Shown here piece after piece: positions 41,606 through 49,506 of a stretch of 64,000 bases of DNA. Under the pieces are notes generated by a model that worked only from the letters and a program-made list of their open reading frames with translations, searched no databases and had not been told where the DNA came from. Position 1 is the stretch's first letter. Each line of letters opens with the position of its first letter. The position numbers and the translations under genes were made by a program. This stretch comes from Bacillota bacterium. GTDB taxonomy: Bacteria; Bacillota; Clostridia; Lachnospirales; Lachnospiraceae. The DNA lies in the NCBI GenBank assembly GCA_023392995.1, contig JAEWMZ010000480.1, positions 1-64,000 on the forward strand. The letters run 5' to 3'.

Positions 41606-41632
41606 TTATCTCGAATTTGTCATAAGAGATAA
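41606..41632. promoter_or_regulatory. Candidate late-operon operator
   Basis: TTATCTC (41606-41612) and GAGATAA (41626-41632) form a perfect 7-bp inverted repeat 25 bases before the HNH start, inside a 174-base gap. It may bind the late regulator. A convincing promoter pair is not evident. Confidence 0.4.
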
Positions 41633-41724
41633 TGTGTTAAATTCGTTTTGTAGCGTTTCTTCTATTAATCGGCGAAAAAATGTAAATGCTTATTTTACAC
41701 CATTGATTTGAGACAAATTGAAGG

Positions 41725-41758
41725 GTAAAAAATATATAATCATTCGACTGAATGATTA
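41725..41758 (-). terminator. Terminator of the third tyrosine recombinase gene
   Basis: TAATCATTC and GAATGATTA (41737-41745, 41750-41758) form a perfect 9-bp stem with GACT loop, followed on the minus strand by TATATATTTTTT. It includes the recombinase stop codon. Confidence 0.85.
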
Positions 41759-42304
41759 CTTAAAAGAAAACTTTAGCATGGCTTTGTCTATCATATCCTG
41801 GTCTATTCCTATATACCTTCTTGTAGACTTTTCGTCTGTATGATTCAGTATCTTCCTGACTAACTCTATATCTTGCGTCTGTTGATACATGTGATAGCCC
41901 AAAGACTTACGCATTGTATGAGTTCCGATCGAATAGAGATCAAAGGCATCAGCAGCTTCGTTAAGGATGTTATAAGCTTGTTGTCTGGTTATAGGTTCGT
42001 TCTTACCTTTTCTTGATTTAAACAGAAACTCATAATCCGGCTTGCCTTCTATGTATTTTTCAAGAATAGGTTTTAATTCATGATTAATTGGGAACTTCAT
42101 TTCCTTACCAGTCTTTTTCTCTTTAATTACAAGATTGCTTTTATTTCGCACATCACGCACACGAAGTTTAAGTATATCGGATATTCTCCGGCCAGAATAG
42201 ATACCAAACATAAACAGTACATAGTTTCTCTCATTTTTAGCTAAGAGAAATTCCGCAACATCATCTATAACCTTCTTATCTCGAATCGGTTCAACCGCAT
42301 TCAT
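41756..42304 (-). CDS. Minimal tyrosine recombinase (catalytic domain only), third in the prophage
   Basis: The 182-residue protein is just a catalytic domain: Arg in SGRRISDIL, Lys in EKKTGKEM, HxxR in HTMRKSLGYH, His in LNHTDEKS and Tyr in RRYIGID. There is no core-binding domain, so it may need a partner or act as a regulator. Such short forms are found in many Firmicute phages next to the terminase operon. It is the nearest gene to attR and is a self-contained unit with promoter and terminator. AAGGATGG precedes the ATG. Confidence 0.88.
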   Translation of the reverse strand: MNAVEPIRDKKVIDDVAEFLLAKNERNYVLFMFGIYSGRRISDILKLRVRDVRNKSNLVIKEKKTGKEMKFPINHELKPILEKYIEGKPDYEFLFKSRKGKNEPITRQQAYNILNEAADAFDLYSIGTHTMRKSLGYHMYQQTQDIELVRKILNHTDEKSTRRYIGIDQDMIDKAMLKFSFK

Positions 42305-42331
42305 CAGATCACCATCCTTAGAGACAATAAA

Positions 42332-42370
42332 ATAGAGCAGCTATTCACTCCTAAGAATGAATTACTGCCC
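42332..42370 (-). promoter_or_regulatory. Leader hairpin of the third recombinase
   Basis: GCAG/CTGC and ATTCA/TGAAT pair around a loop holding CTCCTAAG (42337-42368). On the minus strand it is followed by TATTTTATTGT, so it could act as a weak attenuator between promoter and gene. Confidence 0.45.
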
Positions 42371-42396
42371 TTCAAATATAATTTTAACTAATACAT

Positions 42397-42456
42397 ATTA
42401 TATCATATATGGATACGACATTTCAACGACATAAAATACGACATAAAACACGACAT
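42397..42456 (-). promoter_or_regulatory. Promoter with four ACGACAT direct repeats
   Basis: TTGAAA (42421-42426), 18 bases, TATAAT (42397-42402) on the minus strand predicts a promoter for the recombinase at 41756. Four direct repeats of ACGACAT start at 42415, 42426, 42438 and 42450, spaced 11-12 bases, covering the -35 and extending upstream. They look like sites for a regulator bound on one face of the helix. Confidence 0.65.
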
Positions 42457-42584
42457 CCTATTTTTTAGCAAACAGCCTAATTCACTAGTTTTTTTGATAT
42501 TTCAACAGCTTATTTTCTACTAATTTTTTCATTCAATTTTTTATTCAAATATTTTTCTTTTCTAAGAAGATACATAAAGAAATA

Positions 42585-42618
42585 AGATTCCTTTATGTAT
42601 ATGCAACACAGGCATCAT
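42585..42618. repeat. attR: right phage arm plus 16-bp core
   Basis: The phage arm AGATTCCTTTATGTATAT (42585-42602) precedes the core GCAACACAGGCATCAT (42603-42618). The arm is the exact reverse complement of 3137-3154. A further copy of the arm motif, ATACATAAAG (42570-42579), lies just inside. The core encodes the residues just after the SxN motif of DacF. Confidence 0.93.
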
Positions 42619-43036
42619 TTGCACTGGCAATACTGATGCACTTGATCATCGTATCCACCGTCTGCGTTTCATTAGGCTCCAGAAATACCTGGGAACCTCC
42701 CATCGAAGCAGCATGTTCACTTACACTTACTTCATCCGTCAAACTAATTTGACCAGCATCCAGTGCCTCAAAAATTAGTAATAAGGTCATAATCTTGGTG
42801 ATACTTGCCGGCTTTAAGCGTTCATCCTTATTTTTATCATAGATAATTGTTCCCGTCGATCCTTCGATGAGCACCGCTGCTGATGAGGTGATATCCACCT
42901 TGGGATCTGCTGTTGCTGTTGCCTGTACCTCCTTGGTCTCCTCAGTTTTTTTGTTACTTTTCGCGTAAATTGTTATAGGGCTTAATGATAATAAAATCAT
43001 AGAGCCAATTAATAATAAAACAAAGAGCCTCTTCAA
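42593..43036 (-). pseudogene. dacF: dacF-type D-Ala-D-Ala carboxypeptidase, 5' half (split by the prophage)
   Basis: This half starts at TTG 43034-43036, 6 bases after GGAGG (or ATG at 43048, which overlaps the site). It has a signal peptide (KRLFVLLLIGSMILLSLSPITIYA), the nucleophile motif SxxK as SITK and the second motif SxN as SAN. After the att core it runs into phage DNA, adding Y-T and stopping at 42593. The product of about 147 residues lacks the KTG motif and cannot be active. The position beside pdp, spoIIM and xerD is that of the spore-cortex dacF locus in clostridia. Confidence 0.92.
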
Positions 43037-43170
43037 AACTACCTCCATCCCACCGTAGAAACGGTTGAATCTGAATATCTCGATTATTACATTTTAATCC
43101 AGGCTCCTGGTTTTTAGACCAAACTTTGCATAAATTTGTCTTACTTTTTTTGGTTTGTACTAAACTACTC

Positions 43171-43746
43171 CTAATCCTCTACAATTACGTTGCATGTCAG
43201 GATTTTTCCTTTCACCTTTGCAACAATAACCGTTCTTCCTTTCTCAACGGCTGTCACATGGCCAAAGAGATTAACGGTAGCCACTCGTTCATCCCCGCTC
43301 TTCCAGCGCACATAGGAATAAGTCCCTTTAATCTTTAAATGATACGTGTCTCCTCTTTTCAGTCGAAGAGTTTTCTTATTAATATCAATTACGTGTACTC
43401 TGCATTTTAGCTCCTTATGATCCACCTCGGCTATGATGAAGGCCTTACCAATCTGATAACCATATACTCTTCCGTTGAAGTTAACATCAGCCACTCTAAA
43501 ATTAGTAGAATAAAAAGCGACCCTTTTATTAAGGGCATAAACATAAAGATGAAATTCTTCCCCTTTGATCAAATATAAATCCCTTTTATTCAAATGAAGT
43601 GAAAAAGGTAACTGAATTGATTTTTGATAAAATAAGGAAGAATTCTCATATACAAATTTCAGCATCACGATACCTATGATCACGATGATGATCAGCTTTA
43701 TGATATTGTAATAAAAGGGTCTCTTACAGCAACTATCCTCATTCAT
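43171..43746 (-). CDS. Membrane-anchored protein with Big_2-like repeats
   Basis: ATG at 43744-43746 follows GGAGTGTGGGA. One N-terminal membrane segment (YNIIKLIIIVIIGIVMLKFVY) is followed by two Ig-like units, residues about 45-110 and 118-190 (LRLKRGDTYHLKIKGTYSYVRWKSGDERVATVNLFGHVTAVEKGRTVIVAKV). It is likely cell-surface exposed. It is between pdp and dacF on the same strand; a role in sporulation or envelope is possible only from context. Confidence 0.75.
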   Translation of the reverse strand: MNEDSCCKRPFYYNIIKLIIIVIIGIVMLKFVYENSSLFYQKSIQLPFSLHLNKRDLYLIKGEEFHLYVYALNKRVAFYSTNFRVADVNFNGRVYGYQIGKAFIIAEVDHKELKCRVHVIDINKKTLRLKRGDTYHLKIKGTYSYVRWKSGDERVATVNLFGHVTAVEKGRTVIVAKVKGKILTCNVIVED

Positions 43747-43918
43747 TCCCACACTCCGGCTCATTCATCCGTCTTTAGTATAGTGTATGTCGGATTACCG
43801 GAAAACTGTATTCTGGAATAAATAAAACAATAAAATTTAAAGTAAAAATCCTTTCCTGTATTTATCTTTGTTCCTTGTACATTGTTTTCTCTAAAATAAC
43901 TGGTAAGAAAACGATATA

Positions 43919-45244
43919 CTAGAAGGTGGTAACTCCATCCTTCGTCACAATTGCATATACAGTCTTTGGTTTCTCTATTTTCGCCTGTCCGATCACATAA
44001 GAATTTAACAAGCGCTGTTTTGCTTCGGCCAACTTCTTCTCGTCGTTGGCATACAAGGTAGCAATGGATTCTCCCTTAGTAGCATAGTCGCCAAGCTTTT
44101 TATGAATCTTAACACCAACACTGATATCAATGACACTCTCCTTGGTTTCTCTTCCGCCACCGAGAATTAAGGAAGTCATACCGATTTCATCAGTATGAAT
44201 ATAGGTAATATAACCATCTTCCGGAGCGGTGACTTCTTCTGCGATTCTGGCTTTCGCAAATAGCTCGGTGTTAAAAATCGGTTCACTGTCACCATTTTGT
44301 GCACGGACAAATTCTGCGAACTTCTTCAGCGCACTTCCATCTGCCAGCTTCTCCTCCAGAAGCATCTTTGCTTCCTCGATATCCTTCGCAATCTCAGCAC
44401 CGACCAGCATATACGCTGCCAGGATCATACTAACCTCTAACAGATCCTTTGGTCCTTCCCCGCGCAGGGTATCAATTGCCTCTATTACCTCCAGTGTATT
44501 ACCAACGGCATTTCCTAAGGGTTGGTTCATATCTGTAATAACAGCATAGGTTTTTCTTCCTGCGATTGTTCCAATCTGAACCATCTCCCGAGCCAAAGCC
44601 AAGGATTCCTCTAAGGTCTTCATAAAGGCGCCGCTGCCTGTCTTGACATCCAAAACAATGACATCAGAGCCAGAGGCAATTTTTTTGCTCATAATACTGC
44701 TGGCTATAAGGGAAATGTTATCAACGGTTGCCGTTACATCGCGAAGTGCATAAATTTTTTTATCAGCTGGCGCAAGATTGGCCGTCTGACCAACAATGGC
44801 CATCTTAATGGTATTAACATTCTCAATAAATTTCTCTGTTGTAATGGTGGTTGAAAAGCCAGGGAAGCTCTCCAGCTTATCAATCGTCCCTCCGGTATGC
44901 CCCAGACCGCGGCCGGACATCTTTGCTACGGGTATTCCAAGCGCTGCTACTAAAGGTCCAAGTACCAAAGAGGTTTTATCACCTACACCGCCGGTACTGT
45001 GCTTATCCACCTTTATTCCATGGATTTTCGATAGATCCAGTATGTCACCGCTATGAGCCATTGCAACCGTCAAAGCCGCAGTTTCTTCATGATCCATTCC
45101 ATTTAAGCAAACGGACATTAAAAATGCTGACATTTGATAATCCGGAATGGAACCTTGTGTATAGCCTTGAATAATAAATTCAATTTCTTCTTTAGTCAAC
45201 TTTTCTTTATTTTTCTTTTTATGAATCAAATCATACATCTTCAT
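43919..45244 (-). CDS. pdp: Pyrimidine-nucleoside phosphorylase
   Basis: ATG at 45242-45244 follows GGAGG. The 441-residue protein fits the family: MYDLIHKKKNKEKLTKEEI start, VDKHSTGGVGDKTSLVLGPLVAALG (phosphate/nucleoside site), KMSGRGLGHTGGTIDKLES and KIYALRDVTATVDNISLIASSIMSKK, then the glycine-rich C-terminal domain. It converts uridine, thymidine and deoxyuridine plus phosphate to base and (deoxy)ribose-1-phosphate in the cytosol. The gene lies upstream of dacF as in related clostridia. Confidence 0.95.
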   Translation of the reverse strand: MKMYDLIHKKKNKEKLTKEEIEFIIQGYTQGSIPDYQMSAFLMSVCLNGMDHEETAALTVAMAHSGDILDLSKIHGIKVDKHSTGGVGDKTSLVLGPLVAALGIPVAKMSGRGLGHTGGTIDKLESFPGFSTTITTEKFIENVNTIKMAIVGQTANLAPADKKIYALRDVTATVDNISLIASSIMSKKIASGSDVIVLDVKTGSGAFMKTLEESLALAREMVQIGTIAGRKTYAVITDMNQPLGNAVGNTLEVIEAIDTLRGEGPKDLLEVSMILAAYMLVGAEIAKDIEEAKMLLEEKLADGSALKKFAEFVRAQNGDSEPIFNTELFAKARIAEEVTAPEDGYITYIHTDEIGMTSLILGGGRETKESVIDISVGVKIHKKLGDYATKGESIATLYANDEKKLAEAKQRLLNSYVIGQAKIEKPKTVYAIVTKDGVTTF

Positions 45245-45259
45245 GAGTATTACCTCCAA

Positions 45260-45718
45260 TTTATTTATATGATAATTTCGCTGATATCCAAAATCAGCAG
45301 TGTTCAGAAAGAAAAAGCACTTTTTGTTTCATCTATTATTATATACCATAATATAAAAAAAGCCTATCCAGTCCTGGGATTTTTCTTATAATTACTGTTA
45401 AATTATACCGATATTTATTGATGCCTTCTATTAAGGAACCTATTGAAAAACTATGCACAAGATTTATGAAGCTTCACTTTTTGCTCTTTAGAATACTGGA
45501 ATTTCTCTTAATTTATACAACCATAATGAGAAAGTGATGAATACAATCTGAATATATATCCAGCCTTACGGCGTACTTCTTTGTCTCCTCTTTGTAAATC
45601 CCCTTTTATAGCGCTACAATGATTACCGTTATATGTTTGTAAATGGATATTTATACAGTAGCATTCATCCAATTTATAGCAAATAACCTTTCTTCAGCCA
45701 AAATATTCTGCAATTACC
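45260..45718. other. Intergenic region between pdp and aroF
   Basis: This gap is AT-rich with no credible frame. It must hold the pdp promoter near 45300 and the aroF leader region at its right end. I see no riboswitch or T-box pattern (no T-box consensus or strong stem series). Confidence 0.4.
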
Positions 45719-45747
45719 TTGACGTAGGATATAAAACAAGATAAAAT
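45719..45747 (+). promoter_or_regulatory. Promoter of the DAHP synthase gene
   Basis: TTGACG (45719-45724), 17 bases, TAAAAT (45742-45747). The predicted start near 45754 lies after the first ATG at 45746, which supports the second ATG at 45779 as the true start. Confidence 0.65.
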
Positions 45748-45778
45748 GAATCAACAAAATACGAGGGAGATCGATAAA

Positions 45779-46810
45779 ATGAGTTTTCAATTTATTAAAG
45801 AAGTTATCTCACCAGAGGATTTGGTGAAGGCTTATCCACTGCCGCCAAGAGATGTGCTTCGTAAAAAAGAACGTGACCAGCAGATTAAAGATGTCATTAC
45901 AGGCTCTTCCGATAAATTCCTTGTCATCATCGGTCCTTGCTCTGCTGATAACGAGGATGCAGTATGTGATTATATCTCCCGCCTTGCCAAGGTTCAGGAA
46001 AAGGTCGAGGATAAGGTTATCTTAATTCCAAGAATTTATACAAATAAGCCAAGAACCACCGGCGAAGGCTATAAGGGAATCGTACATCAGCCAGATCCGG
46101 AGAAGGAACCGGATTTGCAGGAAGGCTTGATTGCCATGAGAAAGATGCATTTACGCGCAATAGCAGAAACGGGTCTTACCGCTGCGGACGAGATGCTCTA
46201 TCCGGAAAACTGGCCTTATGTAGAAGATATTCTCTCCTATGTAGCAGTGGGTGCCCGCTCTGTTGAGGATCAGCAGCACCGTCTTACCATTAGTGGAATG
46301 GACGTTCCTGCAGGTATGAAGAATCCTACCAGCGGTGATTTCTCCGTTATGTTGAATTCGGTAGTTGCTGCTCAAGCAAAGCATACCTTCCTATACCGTA
46401 CCTGGGAAGTGAATACTTCCGGTAATGAGCTGGCTCATACCATCCTAAGAGGTGCAGTGAATAAGCATGGCCAGAGTCTGCCAAATTATCATTACGAGGA
46501 TCTTAATCTGTTATTCACCATGTATCAGGAGCGTGATTTAAAGAATCCTGCCGCCATTGTTGATGCTAATCATGCCAACTCTAATAAAAAATATAAGGAG
46601 CAGACCCGTATTGTAAAGGAAGTACTCCATAGCCGCAGATTATCAAAGGATATCGCCAGTCTTGTAAAAGGTGTTATGATTGAAAGCTATATTAAGGGCG
46701 GCAGCCAAAAAGTATCTGAACATATATACGGCAAGTCCATTACAGATCCCTGCCTGGGCTGGGAAGACTCCGAAAAATTAATCTATACCATTGCAGATAG
46801 TATCTCATAA
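45779..46810 (+). CDS. aroF: 3-deoxy-7-phosphoheptulonate (DAHP) synthase, AroF/G/H class
   Basis: It catalyses phosphoenolpyruvate + erythrose-4-phosphate to DAHP, the first step of the shikimate path. The start ATG 45779 follows GAGGGAGAT. The 343-residue protein has FLVIIGPCSADNEDAV, RIYTNKPRTTGEGYKGI, MRKMHLRAIAETGLTAADEMLYPENWPYVEDILSYVAVGARSVEDQQHR and DANHANSNKKYKEQ, the metal and PEP site motifs of the AroA-I-alpha class. It is a single-gene unit with its own terminator. The residues that set Phe or Tyr feedback cannot be assigned with confidence. Confidence 0.95.
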   Translation: MSFQFIKEVISPEDLVKAYPLPPRDVLRKKERDQQIKDVITGSSDKFLVIIGPCSADNEDAVCDYISRLAKVQEKVEDKVILIPRIYTNKPRTTGEGYKGIVHQPDPEKEPDLQEGLIAMRKMHLRAIAETGLTAADEMLYPENWPYVEDILSYVAVGARSVEDQQHRLTISGMDVPAGMKNPTSGDFSVMLNSVVAAQAKHTFLYRTWEVNTSGNELAHTILRGAVNKHGQSLPNYHYEDLNLLFTMYQERDLKNPAAIVDANHANSNKKYKEQTRIVKEVLHSRRLSKDIASLVKGVMIESYIKGGSQKVSEHIYGKSITDPCLGWEDSEKLIYTIADSIS

Positions 46811-46825
46811 GGATTTTCATAAAAA

Positions 46826-46916
46826 AAGAGCTGCCTCCGGTAGAACCCCTCCAACACCTCGTCTTAAACGAAGTGGCGGATCACATTCTACCGGGGACAG
46901 CCCTTTTGTTTTTGTA
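46826..46916 (+). terminator. Terminator of aroF
   Basis: A long stem (AAAGAGCTG ... CCGGTAGAA with TTCTACCGG ... CAGCCCTTTT) is followed by TTTTGTTTTT. There is further internal pairing in the loop. Confidence 0.8.
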
Positions 46917-47013
46917 AGTAATCATCTTTATACATTCTATCCCTAATTGATTCTAACAGACATATGACCATTACCACCTTTAGATAACGGTGTGCTAGAT
47001 GAAAACACACAGT

Positions 47014-47262
47014 ATTTCACACGAACGGTCATTCATCTGTAAGGACACTCAATGCTGGATGCGAAAATATATCTTCTTATTTCACACGAATGGACATTCG
47101 ACCTTTCGATCGCAGGGGCTGGATTTAAAATGCTCTGCATTTTTCACGAATTGACATTTGACCGCATGTTCACGGGATACAAGATGTGAAATGCTCCTTC
47201 ATCCGTAAGAATGCTCATGCCCGAGGTGAAAATATTGCTTCTTTCACACAATTCTTCCTAAG
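47014..47262. repeat. Degenerate tandem repeat array 1, units of 60-65 bp
   Basis: Units starting ATTTCACACGAA (47014), ATTTCACACGAA (47079) and ATTTTTCACGAA (47139), with less clear ones near 47190 and 47243, share CATTC in the middle and a GGATG-GAAAAT-like end. Spacing is 60-65 bases. It fills most of the gap between aroF and xerD. It matches array 2 at 50401. Confidence 0.7.
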
Positions 47263-47311
47263 AAAGGCTACAATGACTGCCACCCTACGCCAAGAGAAAC
47301 TCTCCTATTCT

Positions 47312-48187
47312 CTACGCCCTGGGATGAGTGTTCATATATACCTCTCTGCTATTCTTATAGCTATGTGCCAGGTACAGCTGCGTTGTCGCGATATCTGCAT
47401 GACCTAAAAACTCCTGGACACTGCCTAAATCTGCTCCATTGCCAATCATGTGTGCTGCAAAGGAATGCCGGATGGCATTTGGATTGATTTCCTTCATACC
47501 CGCTGCTTTCGCATAAGTTTTCATTATCTTCCATAAGCCCTGTCTACTGAGCTGCTCACCATTAATATTTAAGAATAAATACTCGCTTTTCATCTTATCA
47601 AAGCTTTGGGATCTGATATTTAAATATTCCTGGAGGGAAGCTTTTGCCGTCTTTCCAAAGGGAACAATTCGTTCTCTTTTATCTCCGCAGATAATGTATC
47701 TGGCAGATAAGTTCACATCGGTTACCTTAATCGCTATCATCTCTGATACCTTCACCCCGGTTGCATACATCAGCTCCAGAATAGCACGGTCTCGAATCCC
47801 TTTTCTGGTCTTCGTATTAGGCTGTGCCAGCAGCTTATCAACCAGTGATATCTCAATGATCTGAGGCGTCTTTTTTTGAACCTTCGGAGGCTTAATCCGT
47901 TCGGAGGGATCACCCTGTATTAACTGCTGCTTCATCAGGTATAAGATAAACGCCTTTAGCGCTGCAATATTTCTAGTGACTGAGGCGGGAGAAAGCCCTT
48001 CCTTCTCCAAGGTAAGCACATAGGAATTCAAGCTGGTCTCACTAATTTTTGTAACAGAATTAATCTCTTGTTTCTCTAAGAATAGCATTAATTTCTTTAA
48101 ATCATTATGATAGGCCTGCATCGTATTCTTGGATGCATGCTTCACTTCCTTCATATATAGCAGAAAATCATTGATATATTGTTCCAT
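47312..48187 (-). CDS. xerD: Tyrosine recombinase XerD-like
   Basis: ATG at 48185-48187 follows GGAGG. The 291-residue protein has the core-binding domain (NDFLLYMKEVKHASKNTMQAYHNDLKKLMLFL) and catalytic Arg (ATGVKVSEM, in which Arg is replaced by Lys), Lys (GDKRERIVPFG), HxxR (NPNAIRHSFAAHM), His (LGHADIATTQ) and Tyr (LYLAHSYKNS). The usual Arg I in xATGxRxSE is Val-Lys here, so activity may be reduced. It is next to spoIIM, as in clostridia and bacilli. The likely role is dif-site chromosome dimer resolution. Confidence 0.85.
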   Translation of the reverse strand: MEQYINDFLLYMKEVKHASKNTMQAYHNDLKKLMLFLEKQEINSVTKISETSLNSYVLTLEKEGLSPASVTRNIAALKAFILYLMKQQLIQGDPSERIKPPKVQKKTPQIIEISLVDKLLAQPNTKTRKGIRDRAILELMYATGVKVSEMIAIKVTDVNLSARYIICGDKRERIVPFGKTAKASLQEYLNIRSQSFDKMKSEYLFLNINGEQLSRQGLWKIMKTYAKAAGMKEINPNAIRHSFAAHMIGNGADLGSVQEFLGHADIATTQLYLAHSYKNSREVYMNTHPRA

Positions 48188-48217
48188 ATCCTTCCTCCTA
48201 TTAGACAAAAATAGCTC

Positions 48218-48850
48218 TTACAATATACCAAGTGCTTTCTTTAGTAAATAAGCACCCGGATAAGCTTCCAGAAAACATGCCAATAACAATGCTGCCGCCA
48301 ACAAGAACAAAAGCAAAAGATTGGATTGCATAAGCTTTGTAATTCCACGGAAATGAGAACGGTTCTCCTGATAGATTGTACGGTTCATCTCAAAGCCCTT
48401 ATATAAACAGATTAAAGAGATGGGAATATACAACAGTCCATGGGGAATGATTGAAATAAATACTAGAAAAATCCCCTTCCATCCATATTGAATTGTCAAA
48501 GCTGAAATTAAAAACCCTGCGTGAAATCCTACTGCTGTTATCTTAAATGCCATAAAAGGAATTCCAAGGACTGTTATCGTCAGTAACCAAAATACCAAAA
48601 ATTCCTGTAGGTTCTTACTGAGGATATACCGAAACAAACCGGAATAATTAATATTCTGCGACGTTATACCCGATATAACGCTGCTCTCATATTCCTTTAA
48701 AGCTTCGATATAATTATCCTGAAATAAGTTCGCATAGATTACCCCTAAAACCATACCAAGGATTAGAAGTAGAAATGCTACTTGTATCATGCTAAAATTG
48801 CCAAGAGAAAACTTTTGCTGTTTCATAAATCCTTGCCTGCCCATCTTCAC
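48218..48850 (-). CDS. spoIIM: Stage II sporulation protein M
   Basis: The 210-residue protein has five predicted membrane segments and the family pattern (FAVLGVIYANLF-like first helix, ITAVGFHAGFLISALTIQYGWKGIFLVFISIIPHGLLYIPISL). SpoIIM is part of the SpoIIDMP machine that thins septal peptidoglycan at engulfment. The start may be the ATG nine codons in (KQQKFSLGN). Adjacent to xerD and a Nudix gene, an arrangement seen in many clostridia. Confidence 0.9.
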   Translation of the reverse strand: MKMGRQGFMKQQKFSLGNFSMIQVAFLLLILGMVLGVIYANLFQDNYIEALKEYESSVISGITSQNINYSGLFRYILSKNLQEFLVFWLLTITVLGIPFMAFKITAVGFHAGFLISALTIQYGWKGIFLVFISIIPHGLLYIPISLICLYKGFEMNRTIYQENRSHFRGITKLMQSNLLLLFLLAAALLLACFLEAYPGAYLLKKALGIL

Positions 48851-48934
48851 TATCTATAACATAAATATGTCGGCGCTGGGATAATAGAACAAGCTTCCCT
48901 TAGGAAAATGAATTTCATTGCTTCTTATCTCTTA

Positions 48935-49468
48935 TTATAATCCAACTTTTACTTTATATGCCAGAATAGCTGCAATCGTTTTTGCGTCCACGATCTCACC
49001 CCTTAGAATCATATCTGTCAATTCTTCTACCGAATGACGTTCTACGGTTACAAATTCATCTTCATCCAGATTTTGATTGCTTGGAAGAATACCCGTGGTA
49101 TAATAAATTCCAATTTTCTCATTGCTAAAGGCAACGGTAGTATAAAGATCAAAGAGATGAAATACCTCACCTGCAATATATCCGGTCTCTTCCTCACATT
49201 CACGAATTGCACAGGTTATGCCTTCTTCCCCTGGATTTAGACCTCCTGCTGGGATTTCCAGAGTATATTGATCCACTGCATTGCGATACTGACGCACCAT
49301 TATGATATTTCCATCCGGATCAACGGGGATCATAGCCGCTGCTCCCCTATGATTGATAAAGTCAAAATGAGTGATTTTTCCGCCCTCAATTTCGATGGTA
49401 TCCTTGTAAAAATCGATGATACGACCTTCCTGTACTAAATCTCTTTTTATTCTCTTGTATGGGTTCAT
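48935..49468 (-). CDS. nudF: ADP-ribose pyrophosphatase, Nudix family
   Basis: The 177-residue protein carries the Nudix box as GGLNPGEEGITCAIRECEEETGYI (G-x5-E-x7-REUxEExGU) near residues 75-98 and the ADP-ribose hydrolase pattern IPVDPDGNIIMVRQYRNAVDQYTLEIPAG before it. It splits ADP-ribose to AMP and ribose-5-phosphate. It is the first gene of the cluster with spoIIM and xerD. Confidence 0.92.
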   Translation of the reverse strand: MNPYKRIKRDLVQEGRIIDFYKDTIEIEGGKITHFDFINHRGAAAMIPVDPDGNIIMVRQYRNAVDQYTLEIPAGGLNPGEEGITCAIRECEEETGYIAGEVFHLFDLYTTVAFSNEKIGIYYTTGILPSNQNLDEDEFVTVERHSVEELTDMILRGEIVDAKTIAAILAYKVKVGL

Positions 49469-49506
49469 ATAAAGCTCCTTATCATTATCGTCGTCTATTG
49501 TTTAAC

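Larger units (their letters stand above)
3123..42618. mobile_element. Complete siphovirus-type prophage, about 39.5 kb, inserted in dacF
   Basis: The element is bounded by identical 16-bp repeats (3123-3138 and 42603-42618) in the same orientation inside one gene. It contains integrase, replication, immunity, lysis and a full HK97-like head, long non-contractile tail and packaging set in standard order. No major module is visibly broken, so it may be inducible. One copy of the repeat plus the inserted DNA measures 39,480 bp. Confidence 0.95.

Noticed and set aside
3123..42618. Two prophages in tandem, because of three tyrosine recombinases
   Set aside because: There is only one copy each of terminase, capsid, tail, lysis, repressor and replication genes, in one consistent map, and one pair of att sites.
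45260..45718. T-box or riboswitch ahead of aroF
   Set aside because: The predicted promoter leaves a leader of only about 25 bases; no conserved riboswitch core was found in the gap.
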